From contig OX457027.1 in NCBI GenBank assembly GCA_949752745.1, positions 59,450,342-59,514,341 of the forward strand: DNA of 64,000 nt, read 5' to 3'. The position numbers were made by a program, and so were the translations under genes. Below are positions 1-36,675 of the stretch, piece by piece. The notes beneath the pieces were generated by a model. It was given only the letters and a program-made list of their open reading frames with translations, was not told the origin of the DNA and did no database searches. This stretch comes from Protula sp. h YS-2021. Its lineage: Eukaryota; Annelida; Polychaeta; Sabellida; Serpulidae. Positions within the stretch are counted from its first letter, which is position 1. The number at the start of each line of letters is the position of its first letter.

Positions 1-344
1 GACTGCATCTAGTTACCTCCCTGTTCCTGGAATTGTGTTTAAACAAAGGCGTTAAAGGTCAGGAAAAAATAGTTTTTTTTCCTCGCCTTTAAGGTCGATA
101 TAACTGAAGTAAAAAGGTGAATAGTCGAGTTTTGTAAAATGTCATTTTTAACTTCGTAAGCCAGATGGATTTTTTTCACCCCCCTCCCCCATTTGAAATG
201 ATAAAAGTTATGGCACAAAGCCGAGTGCCTAATGTGTTGCATGATGTGCTCTGCACTGCCGTAAACACGCAAGATCGAATGTTATCTCGCATAATGTCTT
301 GCGAATTCTAGAGCTTCTCAAAACACGGTCTCTTTATTTACCAG

Positions 345-25505
<25,161 letters not shown>

Positions 25506-26289
25506 TATAAGCATCAGGCTTAGAGAAGTCACCATTTATTACGCCAAGTCAATCCCAGTGTTCTTGACTCCCCTCACTGAAACGTGCTTTTGAAGTTTTC
25601 ACATAGTTAGTCTTTCCTCCCCCTCCCTCCACCCCCCCCCCCAAAAAAAGTGTTGTGCAGTTTTGCGTGCGGTCTGCTATTTGATGCGGTGACTTCGCAT
25701 GGGGTTGCACCTTGATTTTGCACGAGTGCGTTGTCATAGCATTCGCGATCTGAATGGGTACATTGTTGTCAGGCATCGGTTTGTATAAACTTACAGTCTT
25801 ACAATCTGAGTTCTTGATCTTATTTCCTTCGCCAAGAAACGGGATCTGTCGCGAAGGTAGAAACTGTTAAAACCGACAGATTACTAACTTCCGAATCTCT
25901 TAATGTTATAGAATGCTGCTTGACGTATAGTAACTCGATAATATGGTCCTCACCTGGCAGTTATCCTTTGTAAATATCACGTTCAACAATTTTAAATGTC
26001 GACCAAGTCAGATTTGTATTGGTTCATGTTACGTCTAGCATTGACAAGTGCCATAAAAATTTTTTGTTCAAAATGTCGGCCATTAAACTTCTTAAAGAAA
26101 AGTAGTCACCCGTGCACTTAGTATATGCTGTTAGCTCATTCGTCTCCGTGTTTGAAAATAGAATAGAGAAGAAGCAAGCAAACGAGATTTGTGTAAAACG
26201 CATTGGTCATTTAGGCATCTAATGCATTATGCTTTAGTCTAATAATGTAAATTGTATTGTTGTGAGATTATGTCAAAATATTGTAGAAA

Positions 26290-26365
26290 CGGCGCAATAC
26301 AAAGTGTAAACAATAATGGTGTCATGTGATTTTGAGAGAGTGTAAACAATAATGGTGTCATGTGA
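26290..26365. repeat. Two tandem 37-bp copies
   Basis: 'gtgtaaacaataatggtgtc' plus 'atgtgatttt' occurs twice in direct succession in the probable 3' UTR. Confidence 0.85.
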
Positions 26366-27000
26366 TTTTTACAGAGCCAATAGAATACCAGCCCTTCATT
26401 TCAAACTCCAAGCACATTGGCTGTTCATAAATGGCACCTTTCGTGTTGAAAGGAAACAAACAGTTTATAAGGTATATTTTCGTTTTTAACTTCCGATAAA
26501 AGTAAATTTGACATAACATACAATATCGATTGAAGGTGAAACAACTGCAACCGCTGTAAATGCTGTTAACAATTCAGGAAAAAAAGTTGTATAAATCTTC
26601 GGCCAATCTGTGCTTGGATAGTGAAGATAATTTAAATCGCATCATAGAAAATATATACAACGCTTACAGGCCTGTAAAGAGTTGCTTTTTTTTTAAACAA
26701 GCAACGAATAAGGCCTCCAAGTCATAATATTTGACCTTAACTTTAAACTTGTTTTTTTTTTTTTTAATGGGAACTGCCGTTTCTGTTTGTAATGACTGTG
26801 TAAATTGTGGATTATACCAATATGTTGCCCCGAGTGTTGAAATGTCTTGCCAAGGCAGAGTGTGGTGATTTGTAGAAAAATATTTGTGGAAAATGTGAAC
26901 TTCAAACTGTATAAATATAAACTAATGAACAGAAAATTCCAATCAATCCGAAGTCGACTAAACGAAAAAAATGTTGATTTTCATTTTTTTTTCTGGAACG

Positions 27001-27195
27001 GTGACGGTTAGCTCAGTTAATTAGAGCGTTAGTCTGGTAATCCCAAGGTCCCGAGGTGGTAAGCAGAGGGTGGTAAGCAGGGGACTGACGTTCGCTCAGA
27101 TTGCCTTAGCTAAACGAATGCAGTGGGTTAGATCACCTATCACGGAATACAAAATTAACGCCCACTAAGGCTTTCGGCCATCTCTTTAAAAAAAT
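27001..27195 (+). repeat. tRNA-derived SINE-like unit
   Basis: The start shows a tRNA-like A-box region (ggttagctcagttaattaga) and anticodon-arm-like sequence (gttagtctggtaatccc). The B-box half is degraded. A ~130-bp unrelated body and a short A-run near 27187 follow. This is the layout of a tRNA-derived SINE; it does not fold as an intact tRNA. Confidence 0.5.
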
Positions 27196-28149
27196 GCCGA
27201 CTTTGGGTTATAGCGGGCTTCTGTACTTAATAGGGGCTGTTTTAGTCATAATTTCGAGGACTGGTGGCAATTTTTTTCACTCTGCTCTTCCGAGGGATAG
27301 CCGAGCAGTACGAAACACACCTGCAAGGGGTCAAGGTTTGCTTATATCTACTTGTTTAAGATACTGGAGCCGAAATCTTCCACCCCCTTTTTCTCCTTCC
27401 CCTTCCCTCCGTTCCACCTTTGTAGACGATATGCATCTTTTTACAGCAGATGTGCAAAAATTGCCACCAACCCGTTGTGGGGAGTTTTGTATACAGCTCT
27501 CGCCGAATATGTATTAAATGTTTAGGCTTTAAAAGGTTACAGTTAAAGCTATATTAATTAAGCTGTTATTTTCAGTTCTATTTATGCAGCACATTATTTC
27601 TGTAAACTCTAATGGATATTTTAATATGTTGTACTGAAGAAGTATTATTTGTCTCCCCTTCCTGGGATCCTCTATTAAGATCTAGTCAGTTTGTAAAGAA
27701 CCATTGCTTTACATGTGTGTCCTTGTGTGTGTTTTCATTGACAGCTCTCGTATACGTTCTGATAAACTTCCCGAAGTGGTAATGTTTTTCTTCTGAGAGT
27801 TTTGCCCCGGAAAGAGTGGCATTCCGGAAAAATACCACTTTCCAACACTCCCACTCCATTAGACCTTTTCTAGAAAGAAATAAACTTCGTCCTTAATCCA
27901 GATCACAGTTAACTACTTCAAGTTAAAAGTGGTATGTTTCCCAAGGTTTGGTATATTCACCAAAGACCAGCAAGTTTTTTCGTTGCTTTCTATTACGCGT
28001 TGAGGTGCCCAGCACGCGGGGTGTTATTTTGCTTACGTGTTCTCCCTCCCTTACCCATTGTACTTTATCTCGGACCAAATGCCATTTCTTTCCACGTGAA
28101 GACCTTCATCGATTGGTATGGATTCATGGCCATGGCAAGGACCAGTAAT

Positions 28150-28345
28150 TACAGTAAAACCTCATTCTGGAAAAAACAACTGCCAATACCGGACAAGAAA
28201 TCTCAGTCCCGTTTTTTTTCTATTGGTTTACATGACCCGGACAAAATCCGTCAGTCCCCCCGTTGTCCAGTGTAGACAGGTTTTACTGTATAGTGAGACA
28301 TTTGTACCCCCGTTGTCCGGTGTAGGCAGGTTTTACTGTGTAGTG
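28150..28345. mobile_element. Pogo/Tc1-like terminal sequences (MITE remnant)
   Basis: 'acagtaaaacctcattctgg' at about 28151 faces inverted 'caggttttactgt' copies at about 28275 and 28328. The last two belong to a duplicated ~58-bp unit containing 'cccccgttgtcc'. CAGTAAAACCT-type ends are typical of pogo/Tigger-like elements. No transposase is present. Confidence 0.5.
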
Positions 28346-29039
28346 AAACATTTGTACATTGTTCTGTATGCTCACTTGCATACTCCTAGGTCCCATCGCT
28401 CCCCGGAGTTAAATAAAGTAAAACCTCCGTTTTTCTGGACCCATTTCCTGTTACTTGTTCCATGTTTAAAATGAACATTTACCTCGGTCCCAAACGTGTT
28501 TCATGTATGGTGGTTTTGCTGAACATCGCTTTAAACATCATTGTGTATTGTTAACTGACCAGAGGTATCAAAATCAGTCTAGTTTTCTGAAATTATTGCA
28601 TGTACTTTTTCATATGGGAGGGCATTAACTACATTTTTTTTCTTAATTCATATTATTTTCACAGTTAAGAATTCAGTTATTTTCTGGAGTACATTAAAAA
28701 TCTCAAAACATATGTACAAACTTAATAAAAATATTTTGCATTAACTTTTAAATTACTACTTAAACTTTTGCCTTATGTGACAGTCTATGCATTTAAAAGG
28801 CTTATAAGAGAAGCTAATTTACTCCTTTTAGAATTATTGTGAGATTTCAGTTCATGAATTTTTCTTAAAATACAAGGTAAAATATGATCAACTTTCTTGA
28901 TTTTTAGGTGTATTTTTTATTGTTGTGCAACCACAACCATATTTGAATAAGATTGGTCGAACTGATGCTCGAAGGTGTGAGCGTACGGTTATAGGGATCG
29001 CATTTTTTTTTTTTTTTTTTTTTTTTCATGGGATTAAAT

Positions 29040-29150
29040 TATTGTCCATTTAAGCATTTTTAGGGGGATACCCTCGAGGATAAATTTGAAGATGTAGCCT
29101 ATTAAAGCATCTTTAGGGGTACCCTGGAAGAAGAATTTGAAGATATAGCC
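29040..29150. repeat. Two diverged ~62-bp direct copies
   Basis: Segments sharing 'aagcattttaggggataccct' (with small gaps) and 'aatttgaagatatagcct' occur back to back near 29052 and 29105. Confidence 0.6.
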
Positions 29151-30351
29151 TGTTCGTGGGATATATGACGTCATATCTCCTGTGAGGCACAGAAACTGTA
29201 AACCTATTGTGGAAAAAAACCAACATCTTGGAGAGACCGCAGTCCGTAATAGCTTACAGAGTCTACATAGCCATTGTTTGGAATATCCCAAAATGGGAAC
29301 ATTACTGTACATGTTATGTATCGTTTCGCTTGTAAATAAGTCATAATCCATGCACTTCTCCTTAGCTATCTGGTAGTATGAAAGTGCTGTCACGAAGTGT
29401 TTTATATGTACGCGTCAAATTTGGTCAATTTACGTTACCGATTATGTTCGTTATCCATCATAGCACAGTTGAAGGAAGCGCCCTATCCTGTTTGTTTGTG
29501 AATCTCAGGATGTGATAGGTTTTCAAAATCGTGCGTTTTACTCGTTTAAAAATAACTCTATATATTGTGTATTTATATGTGACATCATTACCATGATTTC
29601 GCAGTTTCAACAACGGTATAGCATACATGTTATGTCTATGTTTATGTTTGCTAAAAATCGCAAGTGTTTTGTTCATAAGCTTTAGTCTTGCTATTCGTTT
29701 CTTCCCCATTAAGAGTGCAGTTTGCTTGGAAATGCGTACTGATTGTTTTCGCTGTGTTTTGCTTTTACAGCTCCTTTTACTATCGACATATTAAGCTTAA
29801 AATCTGATGTACCTATTAAAGTTATTTATAAGCTACGTTTTTAATATAATTAGCGTTAAACCAAGATATTTTATTTCAGACTTTAAAGCTGAGAAGTGTC
29901 ATTTCAGAAATGTTATTTCCGGGCCGCAGTATTTTGTAGGTGTGGTATGATGATCAATAACAAAACAAAAGCGGCAAAGTTTGTGGTGTAGAAAATGGTG
30001 GGACAAAAATTATTACCAAGACTGTAGCATTGAAAATCTGGAAATTGCAGACAAATGGAAGAAAGAATACAAGGCCTTGAAATTAAAATAAAAAATGTTT
30101 TCTCAAACATTTGGCTGTGCTGTTACTGGACAAGTGTGAGCTTAAACAGTGTATTCATGCTTTAATTGTCGCTATGTACTATGTCATTTTGTCATGTTTA
30201 ATAAAAAATAAAATGACAGACTATGTCTTTTTGTAAATTTATTACCTTATATCTGTTTAACTTACGCATGTATCTTAGATCCCATTGGAATTCTAGTCTA
30301 TCGATAATATCAGAATGATCCTACAAAACTCTAGTAGCAGCAACAGTTTTA

Positions 30352-30985
30352 AAGGCGGTGAGTTACAAAATCGAAAAAAAAAAATGCTTTACGAAATCGA
30401 AAAAAAAGTTTTTAAAAAATCGAAAAAAAAAAATATTTACGAAAACGAAAAAACCAGAACAATAAAATGATGTGACGGTGTTTACATAGTCCATATATAG
30501 TGTGGCTGCGTTGACCATCAGTTCATTACAGGAAAACATTTGTGTCCGAATGCTGCGGTGTAGTGTCCGCGTGTTATTTCTTTCTGTGTTAGCCTTGTGT
30601 AGAGGTCCATAGCCGCCTGTGTCTTTGTTCTCTCCCCGTGGCGGTCTGAGGTGTTGCGGCATCCATACTTCTGATAAGTATGTAGGTGGTTGTCTGAAGC
30701 TTCCGGATGGCATCGAAGAACACGAAGATGTTGGGTTTCGGGGTACTGAAAATGGCATTATAATTCCGGTGAAAGGATTCGGGTCCATTATTGGTTCGGC
30801 GTTTTGTTGATGGATATTCAGTGTTCCGAACTTTGTATGTTTGTAGAACGGATGTCTACTGTAGGGGTGTTGTTAGTCATTGTTATGTAACTGATTTTTC
30901 AAGGGCTTTTTCGATCCCGTTGAACTTTTTTTTCGATTTCGTAATCGGGGAAGTGACAAAAATTTCGATTTTGTAGGAGTCCTTT
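30352..30985. mobile_element. Foldback-type element with (A)CGAAATCGAAAAAAA ends
   Basis: The left end has repeats of 'acgaaatcgaaaaaaaa' (30368-30450). The right end has inverted copies (30905-30980, tttttttcgatttcgta and aaatttcgattttgtagg), both adjoining 'aaagg'-type flanks. About 450 bp lie between without a recognisable gene. It has the same architecture as the 6.1 and 21.6 kb elements with a different motif. Confidence 0.5.
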
Positions 30986-31337
30986 TAAAGGAGTCTGCCT
31001 CTTGGCAGTGCACGCCGGGAGAACTGCTTCCCGCTAGTTGCTACCCAAGCAAACCCAATGCCACCCCCTGTGACAATTTCTGGCCTACAGGTTTACATAT
31101 GGACCATTTAAACATTCAAGGCGGTGAAGGAAAACACAGCGCATAGGGACTTCGTCTCTAGCCTCAATAAAACACATTGTTTTATATTTAAAATTTGGGT
31201 GATATTTTTTTCTTGTTGAAAAGTGTTAATTGACGAAACAATGACAATATTTTTCGTTCAACAACACGCATTACAATTTGCAATTTGCCCAAAGTATCAC
31301 CCAGAAATGGTAGGGGTAGGGAGAACATTTTTTTTAT

Positions 31338-32325
31338 TTACATTTTTGACCCCAACATCTGAGAGCACTTAAAACGCAGTTCTAGGGGTATATCCATGTA
31401 TCTCAGGTAACAGTCTGAAGACCAGCCTCCTTGGGACTTGATAATTTCTGGGAGCAAACCACATTTTAGCGCAAAGCTGGCTCCGCCTCGGCGGAGACTA
31501 TGGCCACTGTACCGTGAGGGGTCCAGGGAGAGAGTGTTTAGAAAACCTTTGAGTAACTGCGTAAACATATCATGTGTTAAAGGAGTGAAAGATGCCCCAA
31601 CCCTGCACGAGAATAGAGGGGCATCTAGTGGGGCAGGGCTGCACGACAGGGTCTTTCTTAAGGCTGTAACTGGACACAAAACAGAATTGGGAATCGCAGG
31701 GATGGGAACACAAAATACTCTAGAAAAATCCCTCAATGTTTTTGCATACTTTACGTTGACTAGGGCCCCTGGTTTTAAAAAGGTAACGTCCCTTCTACAT
31801 AAATCTTTACGACAATCGTGTGAATTAACCGCTCTAGTCATAAGGGTTGATTTCCTAAAAAAAGGTGAACAACTCCATTAAGCAGGCTGCCGCGAAGCAA
31901 GCGTGTAAACTGTTCCTGGTGTCAATAAGCGGCGCGATGCGAGACAGAATCTCTATTGTTATCGGAAATTTTTGAAGCGGTGCGGTTCCAAATTTTGTGT
32001 CAATACCCTTCAGGAGAGTTTTTAAGAAGTAATTATTCTCTAAGGGGTTCTCGTAGCCGAGCTCCAGATGCAGTAATCTGATGGCGCTGAGATAACAACG
32101 GACTGATTGCGGCTTTAAACCTCTTGACAGGAAGGCCACGTAGCGTAAAACTGTTTGATTCTCTGCGGGTGCGGAACGGCAATGGAAATAAAAACAGAAT
32201 GCTAAGTATGTCCTCAACTGTGTTGAATATGCCTTTTGTGTGTTATCCGACAAGGCTTCCTTTCTCAGGGATATTATCTCAGCATCCAGAAAGGCCTTTT
32301 GTCGTTCCATTCCTGTAATAAACAA
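31338..32325 (-). pseudogene. Tyrosine recombinase of the YR retroelement, frameshifted
   Basis: The N-terminal part (32325-31855) has a SAM-like core-binding domain (TQKAYSTQLRTYLAFC...VRCYLSAIRLLHLELG). The C-terminal part (31841-31338) has the catalytic HSLRRGG box, a GGW motif and Tyr in YLRYMDI. The two are in different frames. The break is at a run of seven A (31857-31863), just where the first catalytic Arg motif should lie. A single-base length change in that run, an assembly error, or slippage could explain it. Confidence 0.85.
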
Positions 32326-33823
32326 TTAAAGACTCGTTAGACATGTGGTATTCCAGAGGGTAAAAATTCAAATGTGCGAATGCAAATGTTGCAAACGAGA
32401 GACTGTATAATCTTGAGATGCTATCCGCTAAGAGGTTTCTTTTAGTTGAAACGAAACAAGCTATCAGCTTGATATTGGATTGTGCACATTGCAGGAAGAT
32501 ATCTCTCAGGATATCCGAAGCCAAATTATTCTTTATAGATCCTTTATTCAGGGCGTAAAAGGTGGCCATGTTGTCCGTGTAAACGCGAATCTTCTTATTG
32601 CTACAGAAAGATGTCCATCGCTTAATTGAGACTAACACCATCATTAGCTCTTTAACATTTATGTGTTGTGGGTGTATTGTCGGAAAGTCTACTTTCCAGT
32701 TAGTATACACCCAGTCAATAGCACGATTATTTAGCAGAAGGGCTGCGCCTCCGGAAACGGAACTGCTATCCGTATAAATGCATGCAGGATCGGGCGACGA
32801 CCTATTCAACAAGAATTGGCACGTGCCATTGAATGAGCTGCAGATTTGCGTGAACGTGGTAATATCGCGCCGTGTATTACCGGATAAGCGAATGCGGTGG
32901 TGCGGGTTACGTAATTGAGCCATGCTGTCAATAAGGCGCCGCATAGTTGGGCGAATGGCGGGGACGATCCGTACGATCCAGTTTAATTTCCCGAGGAGGC
33001 CTTGAAGTTCCTTTTTTGTGGCCCGTTTCTTTTCATCGGTCCAGCAGGCCAACGATTCATATACTTCTTTCAGTTTATTAGTGGTTATAGAGAGGGTACC
33101 CTGCACCGTGTCGATATTTACGCCCAAGAAGACGATGTTCTGGGTGGGTGAAATGCACTTCCTCCAGCTTACTGAAAACCCCAGCGAAATCAGGGTGTGT
33201 ATTACGACATGCATTGCTCGTCTGCATTCTTCGCGCGAAGAGGCCGTGATGAAGAAGTCGTCGATAAAACAAATAATTGCGTTGATGCCCATGCGTTTGA
33301 GAATCCTGCAAACACTTTGGATGATCCGATGAAAAATGCCGACGCTAAATGACGCCCCAACAGGGAGGCGAGTATCTACTAGGTGGGTGTATTCCTTATC
33401 TCCAGAAAATTTCCATTTAAAACCAGCCAGGTGTCGCGAGTAGCTACTGAGAGGCACATGCCGATACGCTTGCTGTAGATCAATCTTACACATAAAGTCA
33501 TGTTTCCTTGTCATAGAAACTGCTGTGTCGATGTAAGCGAACCGGTGTTTATCCGGAGAGGCGTGAGAATTAATCGAAGACCCCTCGGGCTGTGAACAGT
33601 CATGTATGAGCCGTATAGAGCCATCCTCTTTTGGTATCGCAGCTAAGGGGGAGATTATGGTGGGCTTTTCGGAAACGACTTTATAGCGCCCTAGTTTAAT
33701 TTCATTTAGAATTTCTCGTTCGACGGCCTTGCGGTGGGTAATTTCGGCTAAGCGGCTATTTTGGGCTTCACTCCTCTCTATCTTATCCAACTGATCATTC
33801 ACTATATCGAAGCCATTTTCCAA
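32279..33823 (-). CDS. Reverse transcriptase and RNase H of the YR retroelement
   Basis: The 514-residue frame has RT motifs in order: IPKEDGSIRLIHDCS, FMCKIDLQQAYRHV (first Asp), and CFIDDFFITA (the catalytic FIDD pair). RNase H follows with CIYTDSSS, NVKELMMV, VYTDNMATF and NLLADSISRL, giving the D-E-D-D set. The frame is open upstream of the first ATG as far as the gag TAG, so it may be made as a gag-pol fusion by readthrough. It overlaps the recombinase by about 47 bp. Length and motifs look complete. Confidence 0.9.
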   Translation of the reverse strand: MENGFDIVNDQLDKIERSEAQNSRLAEITHRKAVEREILNEIKLGRYKVVSEKPTIISPLAAIPKEDGSIRLIHDCSQPEGSSINSHASPDKHRFAYIDTAVSMTRKHDFMCKIDLQQAYRHVPLSSYSRHLAGFKWKFSGDKEYTHLVDTRLPVGASFSVGIFHRIIQSVCRILKRMGINAIICFIDDFFITASSREECRRAMHVVIHTLISLGFSVSWRKCISPTQNIVFLGVNIDTVQGTLSITTNKLKEVYESLACWTDEKKRATKKELQGLLGKLNWIVRIVPAIRPTMRRLIDSMAQLRNPHHRIRLSGNTRRDITTFTQICSSFNGTCQFLLNRSSPDPACIYTDSSSVSGGAALLLNNRAIDWVYTNWKVDFPTIHPQHINVKELMMVLVSIKRWTSFCSNKKIRVYTDNMATFYALNKGSIKNNLASDILRDIFLQCAQSNIKLIACFVSTKRNLLADSISRLYSLSFATFAFAHLNFYPLEYHMSNESLIVYYRNGTTKGLSGC

Positions 33824-33916
33824 ACCTGATAAGATAAATTCCCTATCAGGGTCACTGTCCAGAAGGGAGCGCCAGGTGGATATTTTGGAGGTGAGTCGGC
33901 TAGAGACTGCGTTTTC

Positions 33917-34920
33917 CTATGCACTGTGCATGTACTCGGGGCGGGGCTTGAAGCAGCTTGAACATGCGTGCGAAAATTTACATGATGCACGCTGGCATCC
34001 TCTCTTCGAATTGTAATTCCGCCATATTTCAATCCCGGTATGATCACGTAAAACAGGCTTATTCGTGCGGGGTACACCATTATTGTTGTTTTCGAAGGCT
34101 GATGAAAAGATGCATATGCCCATAAGGTAAGTGTCATCGTCTCCCCAGCATAATTGACCCGCGCGCATCCGTTGCCTATATTTGTAATCATAGCGCATGC
34201 ACCGTTTCACTGGGTAATGCTCGCACATATCCCCGAATTTTACCGCGTACATGTGGTACCCTTCTCTGTCCTCCTGTGTAGAGAACGCACCCGTTTTTGA
34301 CAGGATGTCGTATATCCGATTGTGCCCCTTTATCCACTGGGCCAGCGTGGTATTCTCTGGAGTGACGCGCTTCCCGGATGAGACAAGCATTATTTTAGCT
34401 TCCCCATGGTAGAAATTAGCGACTCGGTGCGTTGTGAGCCCCCGATAAAAGTACCACTAAAGTCTTGTACAAAAAGGGGTCTACCTGGCTTGGTGGGCTT
34501 TGCTTGCCATGGGTCTTCCCCGTGGAAGTCTTTCTGCAGCGATTCCAGTAGGCTGTTAACGGTTCGTTCGTCCGGTCGTGGAAGCGTGGAAGGCGTTATG
34601 GGCTCTGTCACGTCGTCTGGGAGACTTCCCTTTCTTTGGGCAGCGGGAGATTCATCACCGTTTATGTCCGCTTTGAGATCGTCGTTCTCCTGTTGTAGTG
34701 CCTTTATCTCCTTTTTCAACATTAATTGTTTCTTTTCTTCCCTTAACCGAAGTAGTTCACTTTCCAAACTGTTCACTTCACTGTCACTTTCTTTTCCATT
34801 ATCCATTGGGTTTTCCCTCCTTATGCCATTCGATATTATCCGGATTATCAGTTCCTGTTTATTCCCTTTACAGATGATACCGTAACTCCGCAAAATATCT
34901 TTAAGCTCACTACTTCGCAT
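33917..34920 (-). pseudogene. Gag-like protein of the YR retroelement, SAP and zinc knuckle
   Basis: Two open segments (34920-34390 and 34390-33917) meet at a TAATG overlap. The first begins ELKDILRSYGIICKGNKQELIIRI, which matches a SAP DNA-binding motif (L-x-x-x-G-x-x-x-x-G-x-K-x-E-L-I). A coiled coil rich in Glu/Lys/Leu follows. The second segment ends with Cys/His residues in ASCKFSHACSSC, like the C-x(n)-C-x(3)-H-x-C-x(2)-C knuckle of DIRS gag. Continuity of sense across the overlap suggests one protein with a 1-nt slip, but separate translation by reinitiation is possible. An in-frame TAG (33917-33919) ends it. Confidence 0.65.
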
Positions 34921-35159
34921 AGATTTCAGTATCTCACAGTATGTTCAATGCTCCATAGTTTGACCCGTGCGCTATGGCGAAAGCAGGCAAAAGCCATCGT
35001 ATCCCTCTGTTGCCCGGAGTTGTCTATCATTTTAGGTATGTCAAAGGATTACCACCTTTTCAAAAAAATTTTCAGAAAATCGTCATTTTCCATTCCAAGT
35101 GCACTCTTTCAACGTTTTCAAACTTGTTACGTTGTCTTCAACGTTCCTCCTCAGGCTCG

Positions 35160-35620
35160 CCGAGAACTCAAGCAGACTCTTGTTAGACCTAGTTCTATCT
35201 GAGAATTATACGGCATAAAAACCTTGGTCTGCAAAAGACTGAAGATTTAAAAAGACACTTGTCAGAGCTACATTGTGATAGTCGTATTGTTGAATGTGAC
35301 GTACTTATTTATGTTTCAATGTTGGAACCGGCTTTTTATTTTTGACAGTTACTTATGTTTTAACATGCAACATTTTGCTAAGATAACACTTCTTTATGGA
35401 TTGCGCAGTCAGAATATTTAATTGTCTTGGGGCGCTACTTTGCACGTATATCAAAATATCTTGCTCCTGGCTGGTCAGGGGTTTCAAGATGTTAGACTCC
35501 TGTTAGACCTTGTTTTTTCACGTACTAGAAATATTACTTAAGAGGCTAGAGTGCAAAACCTTGGTCAAGATTGGCTGAAGACTTCGAGAGACTCTTGTCT
35601 TCTCACCTACCTCTTGGCAG
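35160..35620. repeat. Diverged direct repeat, copies ~320 bp apart
   Basis: 'agactcttgttagacct' followed later by 'aaaaccttggtctgcaaaag' near 35172-35240 recurs as 'agactcctgttagaccttg' and 'caaaaccttggtcaagattg' near 35491-35575. It might be part of the neighbouring retroelement's terminal repeats; that is a guess. Confidence 0.45.
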
Positions 35621-35971
35621 TTGCTATGTCTAAACGACAATAAACAGGTACGCACCAGTGTTTGAACTGGTTCTGCGCTTAATGACAATTTGTGGTGATT
35701 ATGCTGATACGTGCTATGCAATAAAACCAGATAGGAATTTTTAACACTTGACAAGCTATTAGCTTGCAAGGTTTATATGAATTTATGCGAGCAGCCGTTT
35801 GTCCTTTTTTATCCTTGACAGTTTTCCGATTTTTTGTGTCTTCTTCTCTGACACGATTGCTTAGAATATTATAAGCCGCATACATGCTGTGCCATAAGCT
35901 CTGTACATAGTTGTATAACACACTGTATGGGTGTTGTAAAATACTTTATATTATATATTATATTATATATT

Positions 35972-36675
35972 ATTATTCAACAAATAACCCATTGAAGGAA
36001 GAATTTTTGCGTTTCAATTTTTGTCAAGTGTTTAACATTTCGCTAGCGAAATGCGGTTCTAGTTTTAACTTCACATTCTCTCCCATGAAGGTATAAATAG
36101 TTTGAAACACTGCTCTTGATCTTGTGAGATATGAAGGTGTGAATTATACCATTCTACCTCACTTTCAAAAGATGTGTTAACTTTACGTGTACGTGTGTGT
36201 ATGAGTATGAGGGTATCAGGGAAAAGCATTACCCTCGCAGCAGAATATGTTTTCCAAACAGAATCGAAACAAATTCTCTCAATAATAAGTACATGCGAAA
36301 GAAAACAATAAAAACTCCCAGTTATAACACGTGAGTTTAAAAATTATTTATACTGGAACAACTAAAAGATAAAACGCAGACTTCGTACTTTTAAAATAAC
36401 GCATTCTGTGGCAGAGAGTTACACGACGGTGCAAGACTAATTAAACGAGGAAGATAAAATTATGTACAATGAAGTTGTAATTGATGAAGAAATGAAATAA
36501 CACAATGTAGTGAAGTTAAGATTGATTTGGAAACCCTAGAAAATAAGAAGCGAAAGGAGCTTGAAAATCAAGGATAGACCATACCAGAACCTCATTTCGC
36601 CAGCGAAATGTTAAACAATTGACAAAAATTAAATGCAAAAATACTTCCTCCAATGGGTTATTTCTTGAATAGTAT
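35972..36675. mobile_element. MITE with ~85-bp terminal inverted repeats
   Basis: Left end (attcaacaaataacccattg...) and right end (...caatgggttatttcttgaat) are inverted copies over about 85 bp with about 10 differences. Each arm also holds the small palindrome atttcgctagcgaaat. About 530 bp of AT-rich DNA lie between and encode nothing recognisable. Good evidence for a non-autonomous DNA transposon. Confidence 0.85.

Larger units (their letters stand above)
25506..30345. other. 3' UTR and intergenic DNA
   Basis: After the adhesion gene's stop there is AT-rich DNA with scattered repeats listed separately. Possible AATAAA-type signals occur at several places (for example near 28411 and 30200), so the end of the transcript cannot be fixed. 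No further gene is seen. Confidence 0.5.
31338..34920 (-). mobile_element. Tyrosine-recombinase retrotransposon (DIRS/Ngaro-like)
   Basis: Minus-strand order is gag (SAP motif, coiled coil, zinc knuckle), reverse transcriptase plus RNase H, then a tyrosine recombinase. There is no DDE integrase or protease. This combination defines YR retroelements. No methyltransferase is seen between RNase H and recombinase, so the order is closer to Ngaro-type than to DIRS1. I could not find clear split direct repeats or inverted termini, so the true ends are not set. Gag is split by an overlap and one amber codon and the recombinase by a frameshift, so the copy is probably inactive. Confidence 0.85.

Noticed and set aside
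27001..27073. Functional tRNA gene
   Set aside because: The T arm and acceptor stem cannot be formed; the sequence continues into a SINE-like body.
30363..30810. Two overlapping opposite-strand frames inside the 30.4 kb foldback element
   Set aside because: No recognisable domains, compositional bias from the A/T arrays, and no splice or start context.
34406..34885. Plus-strand 159-codon frame opposite gag
   Set aside because: Ser/Phe-rich shadow of the coiled-coil gag frame on the other strand.
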